Shown here one piece after another: positions 21,140 to 31,870 of a stretch of DNA of 64,000 bases (positions are counted from its first letter, which is position 1; each line of letters starts with the position of its first letter). Below the pieces are notes generated by a model. It was not told the origin of the DNA and searched no databases. It saw nothing but the letters and a program-made list of their open reading frames with translations. A program made the position numbers and the translations under genes. Source of the DNA: Sporothrix humicola (Eukaryota > Ascomycota > Sordariomycetes > Ophiostomatales > Ophiostomataceae); NCBI GenBank assembly GCA_021396245.1, contig WNYE01000001.1:992001-1056000 (forward strand). Reading direction: 5' to 3'.

Positions 21140-23023
21140 ATTCGGCCAGTCAGCCGGATTTGCTTTTCGCGCTTGAGTTGATTTACACGTGGGGAGGAAA
21201 CAAAAGAACAAAAGAGGCATGGAGGGTGTGTGTATGTGATGTTTATGTTCACAAAAAATATCTACGACAAACGACCCAACAAAGAGGAGATAAAAACCAG
21301 GCGTTTGGGGGACGGGAATGCATTCCTTTGGTTAATTCATCACAAATTCAGTTGAATCATCGCCAGAGGGACTTTTCCGAACACACAAAAACTCATTTGA
21401 CAATGCAAGTGGGAAAGCACCATGACGAGGGACGACTGGCGGCGGCTAGAGAAGAGCCCATGCCGACTGGATGGAATATTGCCAGCCGGTCCTCTTTCTT
21501 GCAGGCGCTGCAGCACCTTATCATGTTGTTTTCATTGCCCTGTTTATTTATACCGTATCGTCTCACTGCGAGCATGCAATGATAACACAAAAAATTGCAC
21601 AACTACAAACTGCGTTCTTTAACTGATGTGATCGTGACAATCTATATTTGTGCAATACTATATATTCGGCCACTCCTCTGAGACCATAGCAGTACTTTGT
21701 ATGCACTTTCGATGTACAGTTGTGTCAAATTAACGACCTCTTTATCGCTTCCATGTTTGTTGGCAGCCTGACGGCTCACAAAATGAAAAGTTTGCCCCCT
21801 ACTAAAAAGGAGGTTGATCGTTTCTCTTTTACCTGCATAAATAGACGGTGGACCGCACTTGCGCACACCACATGCCGCCCCCTGACTAGAAGAGGCACAA
21901 AAATACAGGGCCAAAGGAGCCTCTCCTTTTTGACATCCCTTTAACAGTCCTCTGCATGTCCTTTGCATTGCCAATCTGTCGTGACTTATGCTGCTTTCCC
22001 TTTCCATGGGATTTGACAGGCAAGCAAGATCGGACGATAGCCTGTTTAGACTGGCACTCCGATATCCTTCCCTGCTCCAGCGATCTGGGATCTGAATTCC
22101 AGATGCAGAGTGCTCATCTCGCGAGATCTAGCACATGTGGATTATCCCTTTCTATCTTGCGTGAGAACTGCAGTATGTATTTCAATAGAAGCTGGAAGCC
22201 ATTCTTATCACGTGTACGCGTTCTTTGTGTTCCGCCATTCTTGTGTTTGTCGCACTTGCCATATTCATATTGAAAGACGACACGGTCCTTCCTTTGTCGT
22301 TTGCATGCCAACGCCTTCCCCAAAGTCTCCTTCCGTTGTGGTGGCTTCTTTGGCGCTTTGTTGGCCCCTTCTTTCGCCCTTCACTTTTGTTCTGTAGCAA
22401 ACGGCCGCTGGTAGCGTTGTTTCGTTGTTTCTGGCCCCGCAAAAATACTACGCTTGCTCCTGAAATGGGTGGGTCGCTCTTGCTGGAATAGCAGAACACT
22501 AGCACATCTGGTCCCTATTTACAGCAGGGGCGAAGGAGCATACCTGGATTCATTTTCGGGGGGAAATCTAGCAACCCAGAAAGGAAGGAAGGGCTGTGTC
22601 GCGCTTCCCCATTGCGAGAAGGAGAGACGAAATAATATTTTACGATTTTTCTGTGTTGCCCAAAAGCTTCACTTGCTTTCCCCCTCCTTTTCAATCCACG
22701 CCGCTCCTTTCCCACATACGCAACATCTTCGCCCCCCGACCGCGCGCGAGAGCTGTATTGGTGAACTAAGTAGCCAACCGCGTCCTCTTTGCTGCAGCCG
22801 ACACTCGTTTCCCACATCTACGCCGCCCTCTCCCTTCTCTCGCCATCTCGACAACTCGCCCTTTCTCTCCCTTTCCTTGCTCCTTTTCAACCTCTCGACA
22901 GATCGCATACGATTTCTCCAACCTTCTCATATCGATCAGCGTCTACGAATCTCGTTTCCTTGCCGTCTGCCCTACCCGCCCGCACCCACCGCCTCGTCCA
23001 CAGCTCTCCTCAACTGGGCAGCC
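21140..23023. other. Intergenic region rps8 / gyp5-like
   Basis: 1.9 kb with no supported gene. The last 350 nt are markedly C/T-rich (CTTTCCCCCTCC..CCTTTCTCTCCC) and look like the promoter and leader of the next gene. The middle holds only short, unrelated open frames. Confidence 0.5.
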
Positions 23024-26000
23024 ATGTCGGACCCCAAAGACGAGCTGGTGTCGCCCGTCGAGGCACCTCCGGCCGATGCCTCGTCCGACAGCTCCGACCG
23101 CGACACGGTAAGATTGCACCGCTCCTTTTTTTCTCACCTGGATTGTTTTTTGGGCATATCGTGGAGCGGCCGTTGTTATTGCAGGGGCCTCCCGTGTCTG
23201 CCTACCAAATTCAATTCCCCCTTCCTTCTCCGTTTTCTTGTGTTCTGTCACCCCAGCGTCGACTCAACGTGGCGGGCACGGTGATCTGCATTAAAATGTG
23301 CACATATAGGGCCCGCCTCTGTGTGTGTCTACGCGTTTGCATGAACAAGAGCTCAAGAGTTCTGCGTTCCATACGTGGCGTTGCAGGCACAACATCCTTG
23401 GGATAGCCGAAGCCACCACCTCGCTTCTTTTTGCGTTTTTCTGTCGTTTTTCTCAATTCAGCTCTCAAACCGCCTCCCGTTGTCCAACCGCTCAGCCTCT
23501 GTTTATTTTATATTGTCTGCTAACGTGGTACACGATTGTTCGAATAAACAGGACACCTTTGAAGACGCACAGGACACCGCCTCTGTCCGTTCCCTAACCA
23601 ACCGCAAAGTATCGCTGACTGCCTCACGGCTATCAAAACCGGCCACATCCCCAAGCACCGATCCCGGCAAGTCGGAGCTTGAAAAGGCTTTCCAAAGGGT
23701 TCGCGGTCGCTCAGTTCCTCCTCCCACCGAAGACGACGAAACAAGCAAAAACGTTGAAGAGAAAGAGGGAGGGACAGCTGCAAAGGAGGACGAGAGCGAA
23801 GCTGTCGGGGCTGAAGACACTGCCCCCTCGTCACATGCAGACGTCGCACCTGCTGCTGACACCGAAACCAACGAAACCAACGAAATCAGCAAACCCAACG
23901 GCCTCACCAACGGGAATCGACGAAAGTCATCTCCCATCCCCGACATCGACGTTGCGAATTCCGCGGATCTTGACACCGTCAGTCTTGACGACGACAACAC
24001 CACTGCCAAATCCCCTCCCCCCGTGCCCGAAAAAGACCAGTCTTCAAGGACCCTGTCTCTAAGCAACTTCACAAGCGTCATCCCCATCCCATGGTCGCCC
24101 TCCAACTCCAACTCTAGCGAATCAGTTTCCAAGCCCCTGCCTATCTCTCCATCCATCCCTCCTGTCGGTGCGGCTCCCCCCACCGTTACTCGCAAATTCT
24201 CTAGTTGGTTTACACGAAAGGATACTGCAGTGACCTCACCGCCCGCCGTGTCACCACGGAGAAATACAGCCAGCTCTATTGCTACCCTGACGAGCAATCC
24301 CGAAATGATGCTCAGCAAGCTTGAAGAGGAGTCCGATCCCCGTCAAGGATCTGGACGCAACAGTCTCAAGGATCGGTTCAAGATGATCCGCGAAAGAGAA
24401 GAGGGGACGGCCGATGCCACTGCAACCTCTGAGGAGGCACAGGCCGCAGGCGCCGCAACAGAGGGTGCAGGCTCACCAAAACCCGCTGTTGTCGGTCTTG
24501 GTATTCCCGGTGCTGAACCTGGCCCTTCTAGCAATGGCGAGGCTGCTGTTGATTGGGATCTGTGGCAGGCCGTTATCTACGAGGGACCTGCCGCTGTTGC
24601 CCGGTCAAGCGCGGAAGAGCTAAACAGAGCGATTGCTACGGGCATCCCGAATGCGATCCGTGGTGTTGTCTGGCAGGTTCTTGCCCAAAGTAAGAACGAC
24701 GAGCTCGAGGCTGTCTACCATGACTTGCTTGCTCGCGGCACGGACCGCGAGAAGGAACGCCAGAGCAGCGCACCTACGCCACCTGCTAAGGACAAGGACA
24801 CAACATCATCTGCCGCTTCTTCCGTCCATTCGGGCGATTCTGTGTCGGCCACAAGCGCTAGCATTGGCGCTGCAAGCGGCAGTGCCACTACGGCATCTAT
24901 CGTGACCGAAAAAGAGAGCGCAAGCACTACCGCTGAGCGAAAGAAGCAGGAGAAGGAAGAGCAGAAGGTGGCAAAGGAAAGGCTACAGAGGCTCGAGAAG
25001 GCTATCCGCCGCGACATGGGCTCACGCACGAGCTACTCCAAGTTTGCATCAGCCCCAGCACTGCAGGACGGCCTCTTTGGCGTTTGCAAGGCATATGCTC
25101 TATTCGACGATGCTGTGGGCTATGCACAAGGCATGAACTTCCTCATTATGCCTATTCTCTTCAACATGTCCGAGGAGGAGGCGTTCTGCTTGCTGGTCCG
25201 TCTCATGAACCAGTACCAACTCCGCGACCTGTTCCATGGCGATTTGCCCGGTCTGCACCTCCACCTGCACCTCTTTGAGCGCCTCCTGGAAGACCTGGAG
25301 CCTGCCCTCTACTCCCATTTGCACCGACGAGGCATTGATGCCAACCTTTACGCCACTCCATGGTTCCTGACGCTGTTTGCGTACCGCTTCCCGCTACAGC
25401 TGGTCCTTCGCATCTACGATCTGATTCTGTCAGAGGGCTTGTCTGCGATTCTCAAGTTTGGCCTTGTCCTGATGCAGAAGAACGCGGCGACCCTGCTGGG
25501 CATGTCCGACATGTCGCAGCTGACAAAGTTCCTCAAGGATCGCCTCTTTGACGTGTATATTGATGCAAGCCCGAGTGCCAGCCGTCTGCTGGAGAACGGC
25601 TTCTTTGGCAGCTCGTCGTCAAGCGAAGATAAGGAAGTGTACCGGGCCGACGAGTTTGTGCGCGATGCATGCGAAATCAAGCTTACACCCGAGCTGATCA
25701 AGACGTACACGGCTGAGTGGGAAGAGAAGACGCGCGCTGAGAAGGAGCGACAAGAGGAGCTCGAGACTCTGCGCACCAACAATAGGAACTTTGAAGCCCA
25801 GGTCAAGCGGCTGGAGGAGCTCCTTGTCTCCGAAAAACGCAAGCTGGAGGGCCGCCTCCAAAAGGCCGACGAGGAGCAAACCTCTTTGGCGAACGAGCTC
25901 GTGCACACCAAAGTTGCAAACGAGGAGCTGCGCGACGAGAACGAAAGCCTCAAGGGCCAGGTGCGCGAGCTCAAGTTGGTCATTGAGCAACAGCCGTCAG

Positions 26001-26203
26001 AACTCGAGCAGGCCTGGCAAGCAGAGCGCGACGCCCTCATGAAGAGCAACTCCAACGTGCATGAAGAAAACCAGCGCGTCGAGAAGGAGATGGCAGAGCT
26101 GGAGGATCAGCTTGTGCAGACCAAACTACAGTACGCCGAGATCAACTCGCAGCACGAGACGCTCAAGCAAAAGTGGGCAGATATGAAGCGGCAGTTTGCA
26201 TAA
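23024..26203 (+). CDS. TBC-domain Rab GTPase-activating protein, Gyp5-like
   Basis: Exons are 23024..23107 and 23552..26203 (GTAAGA..CAG, phase 0, 444-nt intron); 911 residues. The first exon encodes 28 acidic residues (MSDPKDELVSPVEAPPADAS). Residues ~30-380 are disordered and Ser/Pro-rich. The TBC domain spans ~390-700: GIPNAIRGVVWQVL, then a low-complexity insert (~430-500), the arginine-finger motif KAIRRDMGSRTSY (Arg ~520), the glutamine-finger motif GYAQGMNFL, and YATPWFLTLFAYRFPLQLVL. Both catalytic fingers are present, so it should be active. A long C-terminal coiled coil (~735-911) follows. This architecture matches Gyp5/Gyl1, GAPs for Ypt1/Sec4-type Rabs at sites of polarised secretion. 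Which Rab it acts on is inference. Confidence 0.87.
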
Positions 26204-27091
26204 GCTACCGTCGACATTTTCCGTCGTTTCAAATGCTCTTTTCACCAGCATTCCCTTTGCATTCCTGTCACGCATCGCATCAACATCATGGACTCCGGCG
26301 TTTCGCAGCAACGGCCCATGTTTGACACATTGGCCACCACCTCTTCTTTCCCTACTTTATTTCTCTGTGCCTATTTCAACACCTCTACACATTCACCACA
26401 TATTGGCGGGCCTATTCTCATTCCCTCTCTTCATGTTTCCGATAACGCATTCAACTCAAGTTTTTACGATAAAAAAACAATGTAACTGTTTCCTTACTTT
26501 CTCTTCTTGGTCTTTTGGACTTGTTCCTTTTCCGATGCTTCTCACTTTTGGTCTCATATTGCATCTCTCTTGATTGTTCTTTTTATACTGTAATTTGTGA
26601 CGGAGACACGACCTCTCATTATTGATGTTTTCCTTTCCACTTGTCCTATCTGCTTTTTGTATTTGTATCCTTGGAGTGGCTCCCAGTTGACAACGACGAC
26701 TTTATTGTGGGTGTCTTCATTTTTGGATCATGTCTGTCAAACACCCCATTTTCAGCTCAAGACGAATCAATGAATAAATGAAAACTTTGGTGCATGTTCC
26801 CTTTTGGTACTTTTGCTTCTTTTTTCTCCTGCTGTACGCTTTTTGGATATTGATGGAGGCGACTCCTCGACTCCTCATTTCTCCACACTTTAACCTTTTA
26901 GTTCTTTACAGATGCGGGACAACAGCCACCCTCCACCTTGATAACGGCTTGCGGATGATCGGCCGCCTCCGACGCCCGTCCAATACGACGCAAACCTCAC
27001 AACAAATTGCAAACAGCCTTTTCGCTTTCGCATCTTCAGGTTCTTGAGCAATGCTTAGGAGAATGCATGCATTATTGAACCAACTGCAACA
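26204..27091. other. Intergenic region gyp5-like / amidohydrolase
   Basis: 888 bp, T-rich on the + strand for most of its length (3' UTR-like), then a short mixed-composition promoter. Nothing further recognised. Confidence 0.45.
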
Positions 27092-28624
27092 ATGAAGCTC
27101 CCAAACGTTCTTTTCCCACAACCGGACGGTCTTACCGTGCCGTTGTCATCAAGGCTCTGGGACGTTAGCCTCGTCAATGGCATCGTCGAATCAATTGAGC
27201 CGGCAAGTCGCCGCAACCACGACGCTGCCAAAAGTAATGACGACATCGCAAGCCATCTTCTACTAGCACCGCTCTGCCACCCGCATTTGCATCTTGATAA
27301 GGCGTATCTGCTGACATCCGGTTGCTGTGGCCAAGGTGACGACAACCACCCCGATTACTCCGATCTTTTGCCGCAGACAGGCTCCTTCGCCGAAGCATTG
27401 GAGACCACCCTCGTGGCCAAGACACGTTTCACGGCTACCGACCTTCGCCGTCGCGGGATGCAGCTGCTGGCCACGAGCTATGCGCAGGGTGCTACAAGTG
27501 CTCGCGTTTTTGTTGAGGTCGATGCGCAAGCCGCCGGCCAAGGAACGGTGGCTGTTGACGTGGCCCGCGAGCTGAAGGCGCTGTTCAAAGGCAGAGATGG
27601 TTCGCCTGGGCTGGAGGTACAGGTCTGTGCATTTGCACAAGAGGTGCTGTTCACGGATGAGGCTGGAGATAAGAACCGAGCTGCCATGGAAGCTGTCCTT
27701 GAGGCAAACCACGTGGAATCTGTGCCGACGATTTCCGCTCTGGGAGTGACGCCATATGTCGAAGCAAGCCGGGAGAAATCACTCCAGAACATCGAGTGGG
27801 CAGTGAAGACAGCACTCAAGTACGACCTTCATCTGGATCTGCATCTCGACTACAATCTGAAGGAGTACAGAGGCGATGGAAGCGATGAAGACAAAGCCAA
27901 CGAGCCGCTCATTTTTGCCTTGCTGGACGCACTCATACGACACAACTGGACAGAGCAAGCTATCTACACCACGAAAGGTGGCAAGCCAAAAACGAGGACT
28001 GTCGTCGTCGGCCATGCGACACAACTTACCTGCATCCCTCCATTCCAGATTTCCCGCCTAGCGTCCATCATCAAAGACAACCACCTACCGGTCCATTTTG
28101 TCGGTCTTCCAACCAGTGACCTCTACATGATGGGACGACGGCCACCAGCAACACCCGAGTCTGCTTCGAAAGTGACATCCAACCCTCGAGGTACACTTCC
28201 CATCCTGACTTTGATCCGCGAATATGGCCTCAGTGCCTGTCTTGGTGTTAATAATGTCGGCAACGCTTTCACGCCTTACGGCACAGGTGATCCTTTGCAG
28301 CTAGCTTGCTGGGGCGTGGGACTGTATCATGCAGGCACAGGTCCTGATGCGTGTCTTCTATATGGTGCCATTAGCTGGAAGGCACGTGAGGCTATCGGGA
28401 TGGACGACCAAGACGACACACAGCTTGACTGGGAGCAACGTTTTGAACATCCACAAGATCTGACGGGAAAGCGACTTGGCCCAGTCTTGCTCATCGAGAA
28501 CCCACGATACATACGTCTTCCGTTTCCATCACCAGAATCTCTTCAAGTCCCAGCTCGACTACGACTCGGCTTTCGAGACGTCGTATGGGATCCGCCGGGT
28601 GTGTCCCTGCGCAGAGTCGTGTGA
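27092..28624 (+). CDS. Cytosine-deaminase-like metal-dependent amidohydrolase
   Basis: Intronless, 510 residues. It belongs to the amidohydrolase superfamily: an N-terminal beta segment, then the H-x-H metal motif (HPHLHLDKAYL; His65, His67), DLHLDYNL (His251), VVVGHATQL (His308) and a C-terminal LGVNNVGNAFTPYGTGDPLQ block. The nearest well-known relative is bacterial cytosine deaminase CodA, where the matching blocks carry a catalytic Glu (H-x-x-E) and metal-binding Asp (G-H-D-D-V). Here those positions read Tyr254 (H-L-D-Y) and Asn387/388 (V-N-N-V). Metal and substrate chemistry may therefore differ, so cytosine should not be assumed. Soluble; no signal peptide. The stretch from 28625 is A+T-rich and contains an inverted repeat and a short tandem repeat. 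Fold assignment is good; substrate is unknown. Confidence 0.78.
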   Translation: MKLPNVLFPQPDGLTVPLSSRLWDVSLVNGIVESIEPASRRNHDAAKSNDDIASHLLLAPLCHPHLHLDKAYLLTSGCCGQGDDNHPDYSDLLPQTGSFAEALETTLVAKTRFTATDLRRRGMQLLATSYAQGATSARVFVEVDAQAAGQGTVAVDVARELKALFKGRDGSPGLEVQVCAFAQEVLFTDEAGDKNRAAMEAVLEANHVESVPTISALGVTPYVEASREKSLQNIEWAVKTALKYDLHLDLHLDYNLKEYRGDGSDEDKANEPLIFALLDALIRHNWTEQAIYTTKGGKPKTRTVVVGHATQLTCIPPFQISRLASIIKDNHLPVHFVGLPTSDLYMMGRRPPATPESASKVTSNPRGTLPILTLIREYGLSACLGVNNVGNAFTPYGTGDPLQLACWGVGLYHAGTGPDACLLYGAISWKAREAIGMDDQDDTQLDWEQRFEHPQDLTGKRLGPVLLIENPRYIRLPFPSPESLQVPARLRLGFRDVVWDPPGVSLRRVV

Positions 28625-28687
28625 TGACCTAATATCCAGTGCACGGACAACCGCCATCGACGGCAAGCGAGGGATCATGACTATGCA

Positions 28688-28709
28688 CCCGAATAAGCTC
28701 TTATTCGGG
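28688..28709. repeat. Perfect 10-bp inverted repeat, 2-nt spacer
   Basis: CCCGAATAAG, spacer CT, CTTATTCGGG. It sits 64 nt after the amidohydrolase stop codon. It could form a hairpin in the 3' UTR or be a binding site for a dimeric regulator. No target-site duplication or transposase is nearby, so I do not call it a mobile-element end. Confidence 0.6.
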
Positions 28710-28812
28710 GGCAAATAATAGAAAGAGGACAACTTTCCTCAACTGCTCAACGTCGGAATATATATTAAAGATTATCACGTGCAACCAAATCATGGCCTTT
28801 AATTAAGGTTGA

Positions 28813-28834
28813 ACCCTTAAACCCTTAAACCCTA
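28813..28834. repeat. CCCTTAAA short tandem repeat
   Basis: The 8-nt unit CCCTTAAA occurs twice, followed by a further CCCT (AACCCTTAAACCCTTAAACCC). It resembles but does not match the telomeric TTAGGG/CCCTAA unit, and is too short to call an interstitial telomere. Confidence 0.5.
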
Positions 28835-29563
28835 TTCCAGGGTTCCGATGGTAGCGCCCAACCAGTCCCGGGCCGGCGAGGCTAGCGCCAAGACCTGGGG
28901 TATATCAAAGTATCACAAGGCTGCGATCATCACCAAATAATACATTGTCATGGTGCACGCCAACACACGCCGTTGCGTCTCACCCGCGGGCCACACAAAT
29001 ATCTATCTCTTGCATGTCAGGTGATGATACTGTCTTTTTGTTTTATTTTTTAATTCTTTTTTTGCCTTGCATGTTTACCAGCCCAGCGCCTATCTCTTAT
29101 CTCATCCTGTTCCTTTTTTTTTTCTCCCTCGTCGACATCTATTTTCGTTCCTCTACAATTTTCTCTCCTCGGCTGTGCTTACCTCTCGGTGTCTTTCATT
29201 CTATTATCCTCTCTTAACTTTTATTCTCGTTCTCTTTTCTACTATTTTCTCACTTTGTCTATTTTTTATTTTCTCTATCGTTATCCACTTCTTTGACTTT
29301 CCTTCTATTCTTGTGAAGCTCTCTCCTACTTTTCTTCTATTTTTGTGATTTTCTCTCCTATTTTTATTCTTGTACCCTCTCTCTCTTCTCTTAGGGTTCC
29401 CTGCTCCTCCTTTGATTCTTTATCATTTCTCTCCGGTTCTCTCCATCCTCCGAGTTACCTGTGAAAAACGAGCGCTCATCGATATCGATTCGAACTCCCT
29501 ACGTACCTTTTCGGCAAACCACGAATTCGATATCGAAACGACGATCCTCACAAACTCTTCGAG

Positions 29564-31870
29564 ATGGCATCCTCGGAACTGTGGATCCCCCCCATGGGGT
29601 TCAACGCGCTACGCAGGAAGATCGTGCTCACCGACACACTCCGAGCGGCAATGAAACCGCAGCATACCGCAGACTTTGACGCTATCAACGATGCCACCCA
29701 TGCTTGGCTTCAACCCCGGCCCGAAGACGGGCCGCCGACCGATGTCACCTTCAACTACATCAAAGTAGACCACGACATGCTGCAAACAGGATTTCCACTT
29801 CTGACGCCGGACATCACAAACGGCTACATGGCAGTCAAATTTGTGCTATATGCCAAGGAACGGGACCTCGAAAACGCCGTGGAAACCATCTCCCTTGCAG
29901 ACGACAAATTCCTCAAGGGCCTCATCCCACTCGGCAAGATCGAGTACAAAAGAGAGCGCGATGCGATGATGGCGACACAGAGGGCGCTGATCGAGGACGT
30001 CTTGTCTGTGCGCATGCAGACGGCCCAGATCGTTCGCTACTATGCGACGGACGACTCGACATATTCGGGCGTCAAACCGTATTCGCTCCGCGAGTGGCAA
30101 AGGGCCATTGACAACCGGCCGTCCTCCATTAGAGAGAGTCCAGTCGACACCTTGGACGACCCGATGGACGAAGCAACAAAGGCACGTCTGAAGAGCATCA
30201 ACTGGCAGTACATGACAAAGCTCTTTGACTGCTATGATGCACACGACTACACGAACTTGCGGATGTACTGCCCGATTCTCCGCAAATACACCGACGAGGC
30301 GACGCTGTCGTACTTTCTGGACGGAAATGTGATGCGTACGACCTGCGAAATGCTGTTTGGACGGGGCCAAGATCACCACGCAAGCCTGCGCAACGGGCTC
30401 GTCATCCACAAGGACTTTGCCAGGCTCATTGCCCTAGGCAAGGCCGCTATCGTCCCCAAGACTGCCAGTGACTCCGAGACTGAGTTTATCTTTGTCCTGT
30501 TGACCGCCGACATTGGCCCCCTGAGCGGGCAAATCGACTTGTCCGTCGAGGAGCTCAACGGCCGCGAGCTGCGCTTCCTCACCGATTTCCGCCCCTCCAA
30601 GGCATATTTGTGCTTCAAGTACGCGGCCACGGTACTGTCGCTGGGCAACCCGCGCTTCTATGGCCGCCAAGCCGACCGCGAGGTTTTCAGGGCCATTCCC
30701 ATGCATCCCGTTAGGGCTCTATGGGACTTCTTGGTCGACCCGCCGCCGCCAGGGAGTGACGGTGGCGAGCCCTACGAGAAGGACACGGAATTAGGTAGAA
30801 AAAGGGCCATCCTCTACAAGATGTCGCGCCAGCTGCGCTGCTTCTCGGTCGCGGAAGCCAACGAATTCTGGAGCATCGACGAGCCTGAGGATTTCGCTCA
30901 TATTTCCCTTGTCGACGAGGACTATGCGGCACTGCTATCTCTCCACACGTCGTGTGTCTATCACAAAATGCGGGAAGCGAGCCCTGTGGGCTCCGACTAT
31001 GAGGAAGACATCGAGGGTGAGGAACCGCACCCAGAGCCGCAAGCCGACCCGATGGACGTGCATGCCAACGAGCAGCTGGACGTCACTGGAGATGTTGTGC
31101 TCAGTGTGGAGATTGACATGGACGGAAGCGGCAATGACGGTGATATTGAAGACGCCGGAGATGACTCGGACGACTCTGATGGTTTTAGCGACGATGAGAG
31201 CAGTACAGCCTCTGAAGATTCTGAAGATTCTGAGGATGCCGAGGACTCCGAGGACAGCGAGGACAGCGACGACGACAGCGACGACGAGGACGATGGCGAC
31301 GTCGGCGAGAGCAATCAGCCCAACGTTGGCGAAACACCCGGAAACGGCGCTGACAACAATGACAATGACAACAACGACATCGACAGCGACTCCAGCTGCA
31401 CGTTGGACTTTGAGAGCGATGGAGACAGGCGTGCTTCCGAGAGGACTCCGCGTTCACAGTGTCGGGCAATTGCGAGGATATTGGCCTTGCGACAGAGAAG
31501 GCCGTTTCTACGGAGAAGGCGCTCGCGGTCGAAGAGTCCCCCGTTATCGAGAAGTCCCCCGCGAGACAGAAGTCCCCTGCGACCGAGAAGTCCCCCAAGG
31601 AGCTCCGACGATGGGACGGAAGACGCCCGTGACACCGATGACGAGCGTCAAAGACCCATAAGGAGCATGGAGCAATGGCCAGACGAAGAATCCAGCCGAC
31701 TGGGTGACAACGGCGGAGAAATGGACGACGACGAAGAAATGAACGACGACGAACAAATGAACGACGACGAAGAAACGGACGGCGACGAAGAAGATGAAGA
31801 GGAGGAGAAACAAGAAGCCGAAGGTGATATCTACACCATCGACCGAACTGACATCTCCAAACTCTACTAG
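29564..31870 (+). CDS. Possible degenerate HNH-nuclease-like protein with acidic and RS-repeat tail
   Basis: Intronless, 768 residues. Residues 1-480 are globular. The region ~232-290 recalls fungal HNH (HNH_2-type) proteins: a Cys-Pro-Ile (RMYCPILRKYT), then a segment where the usual Ala-His is replaced by ATLSYFL, then the second-half signature RNGLVIHKDFARLIALGKAAIVP with its Asn and His. The first catalytic His is not visible, so if it is this family it is probably inactive. Residues ~485-625 are an acidic Ser/Asp/Glu domain (SEDSEDAEDSEDSED). Residues 657-680 are four tandem hexapeptides of the form [K/R]-S-P-[P/L]-[L/R]-x encoded by 18-nt repeats. The tail has a second 6-residue repeat (M-[ND]-D-D-E-[EQ]). 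The acidic plus RS tail suggests a nuclear protein. The gene is likely real; the function is unknown. Confidence 0.6.
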   Translation: MASSELWIPPMGFNALRRKIVLTDTLRAAMKPQHTADFDAINDATHAWLQPRPEDGPPTDVTFNYIKVDHDMLQTGFPLLTPDITNGYMAVKFVLYAKERDLENAVETISLADDKFLKGLIPLGKIEYKRERDAMMATQRALIEDVLSVRMQTAQIVRYYATDDSTYSGVKPYSLREWQRAIDNRPSSIRESPVDTLDDPMDEATKARLKSINWQYMTKLFDCYDAHDYTNLRMYCPILRKYTDEATLSYFLDGNVMRTTCEMLFGRGQDHHASLRNGLVIHKDFARLIALGKAAIVPKTASDSETEFIFVLLTADIGPLSGQIDLSVEELNGRELRFLTDFRPSKAYLCFKYAATVLSLGNPRFYGRQADREVFRAIPMHPVRALWDFLVDPPPPGSDGGEPYEKDTELGRKRAILYKMSRQLRCFSVAEANEFWSIDEPEDFAHISLVDEDYAALLSLHTSCVYHKMREASPVGSDYEEDIEGEEPHPEPQADPMDVHANEQLDVTGDVVLSVEIDMDGSGNDGDIEDAGDDSDDSDGFSDDESSTASEDSEDSEDAEDSEDSEDSDDDSDDEDDGDVGESNQPNVGETPGNGADNNDNDNNDIDSDSSCTLDFESDGDRRASERTPRSQCRAIARILALRQRRPFLRRRRSRSKSPPLSRSPPRDRSPLRPRSPPRSSDDGTEDARDTDDERQRPIRSMEQWPDEESSRLGDNGGEMDDDEEMNDDEQMNDDEETDGDEEDEEEEKQEAEGDIYTIDRTDISKLY
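31532..31603 (+). repeat. Four in-frame 18-nt tandem repeats (RS-P hexapeptides)
   Basis: Consecutive units begin AGAAGTCCCC (first unit AAGAGTCCCC), each 18 nt, at 31532, 31550, 31568 and 31586. They encode KSPPLS, RSPPRD, RSPLRP and RSPPRS. The unit length preserves the frame, so copy number can vary between strains without breaking the protein. Confidence 0.85.

Larger units (their letters stand above)
28625..29563. other. Intergenic region with small repeats, then a T-rich leader
   Basis: 939 bp. The left third contains an inverted repeat (28688-28709), a PacI-like TTAATTAA and a CCCTTAAA tandem repeat (28813-28834). From 29030 to 29420 the + strand is T/C-rich with loosely repeated CTCTCCTACTTTTCTTCTATTTT units, probably promoter and leader of the next gene. 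No coding sequence seen. Confidence 0.5.

Noticed and set aside
28813..28834. Interstitial telomeric repeat
   Set aside because: The unit is CCCTTAAA, not CCCTAA, with barely two and a half copies.
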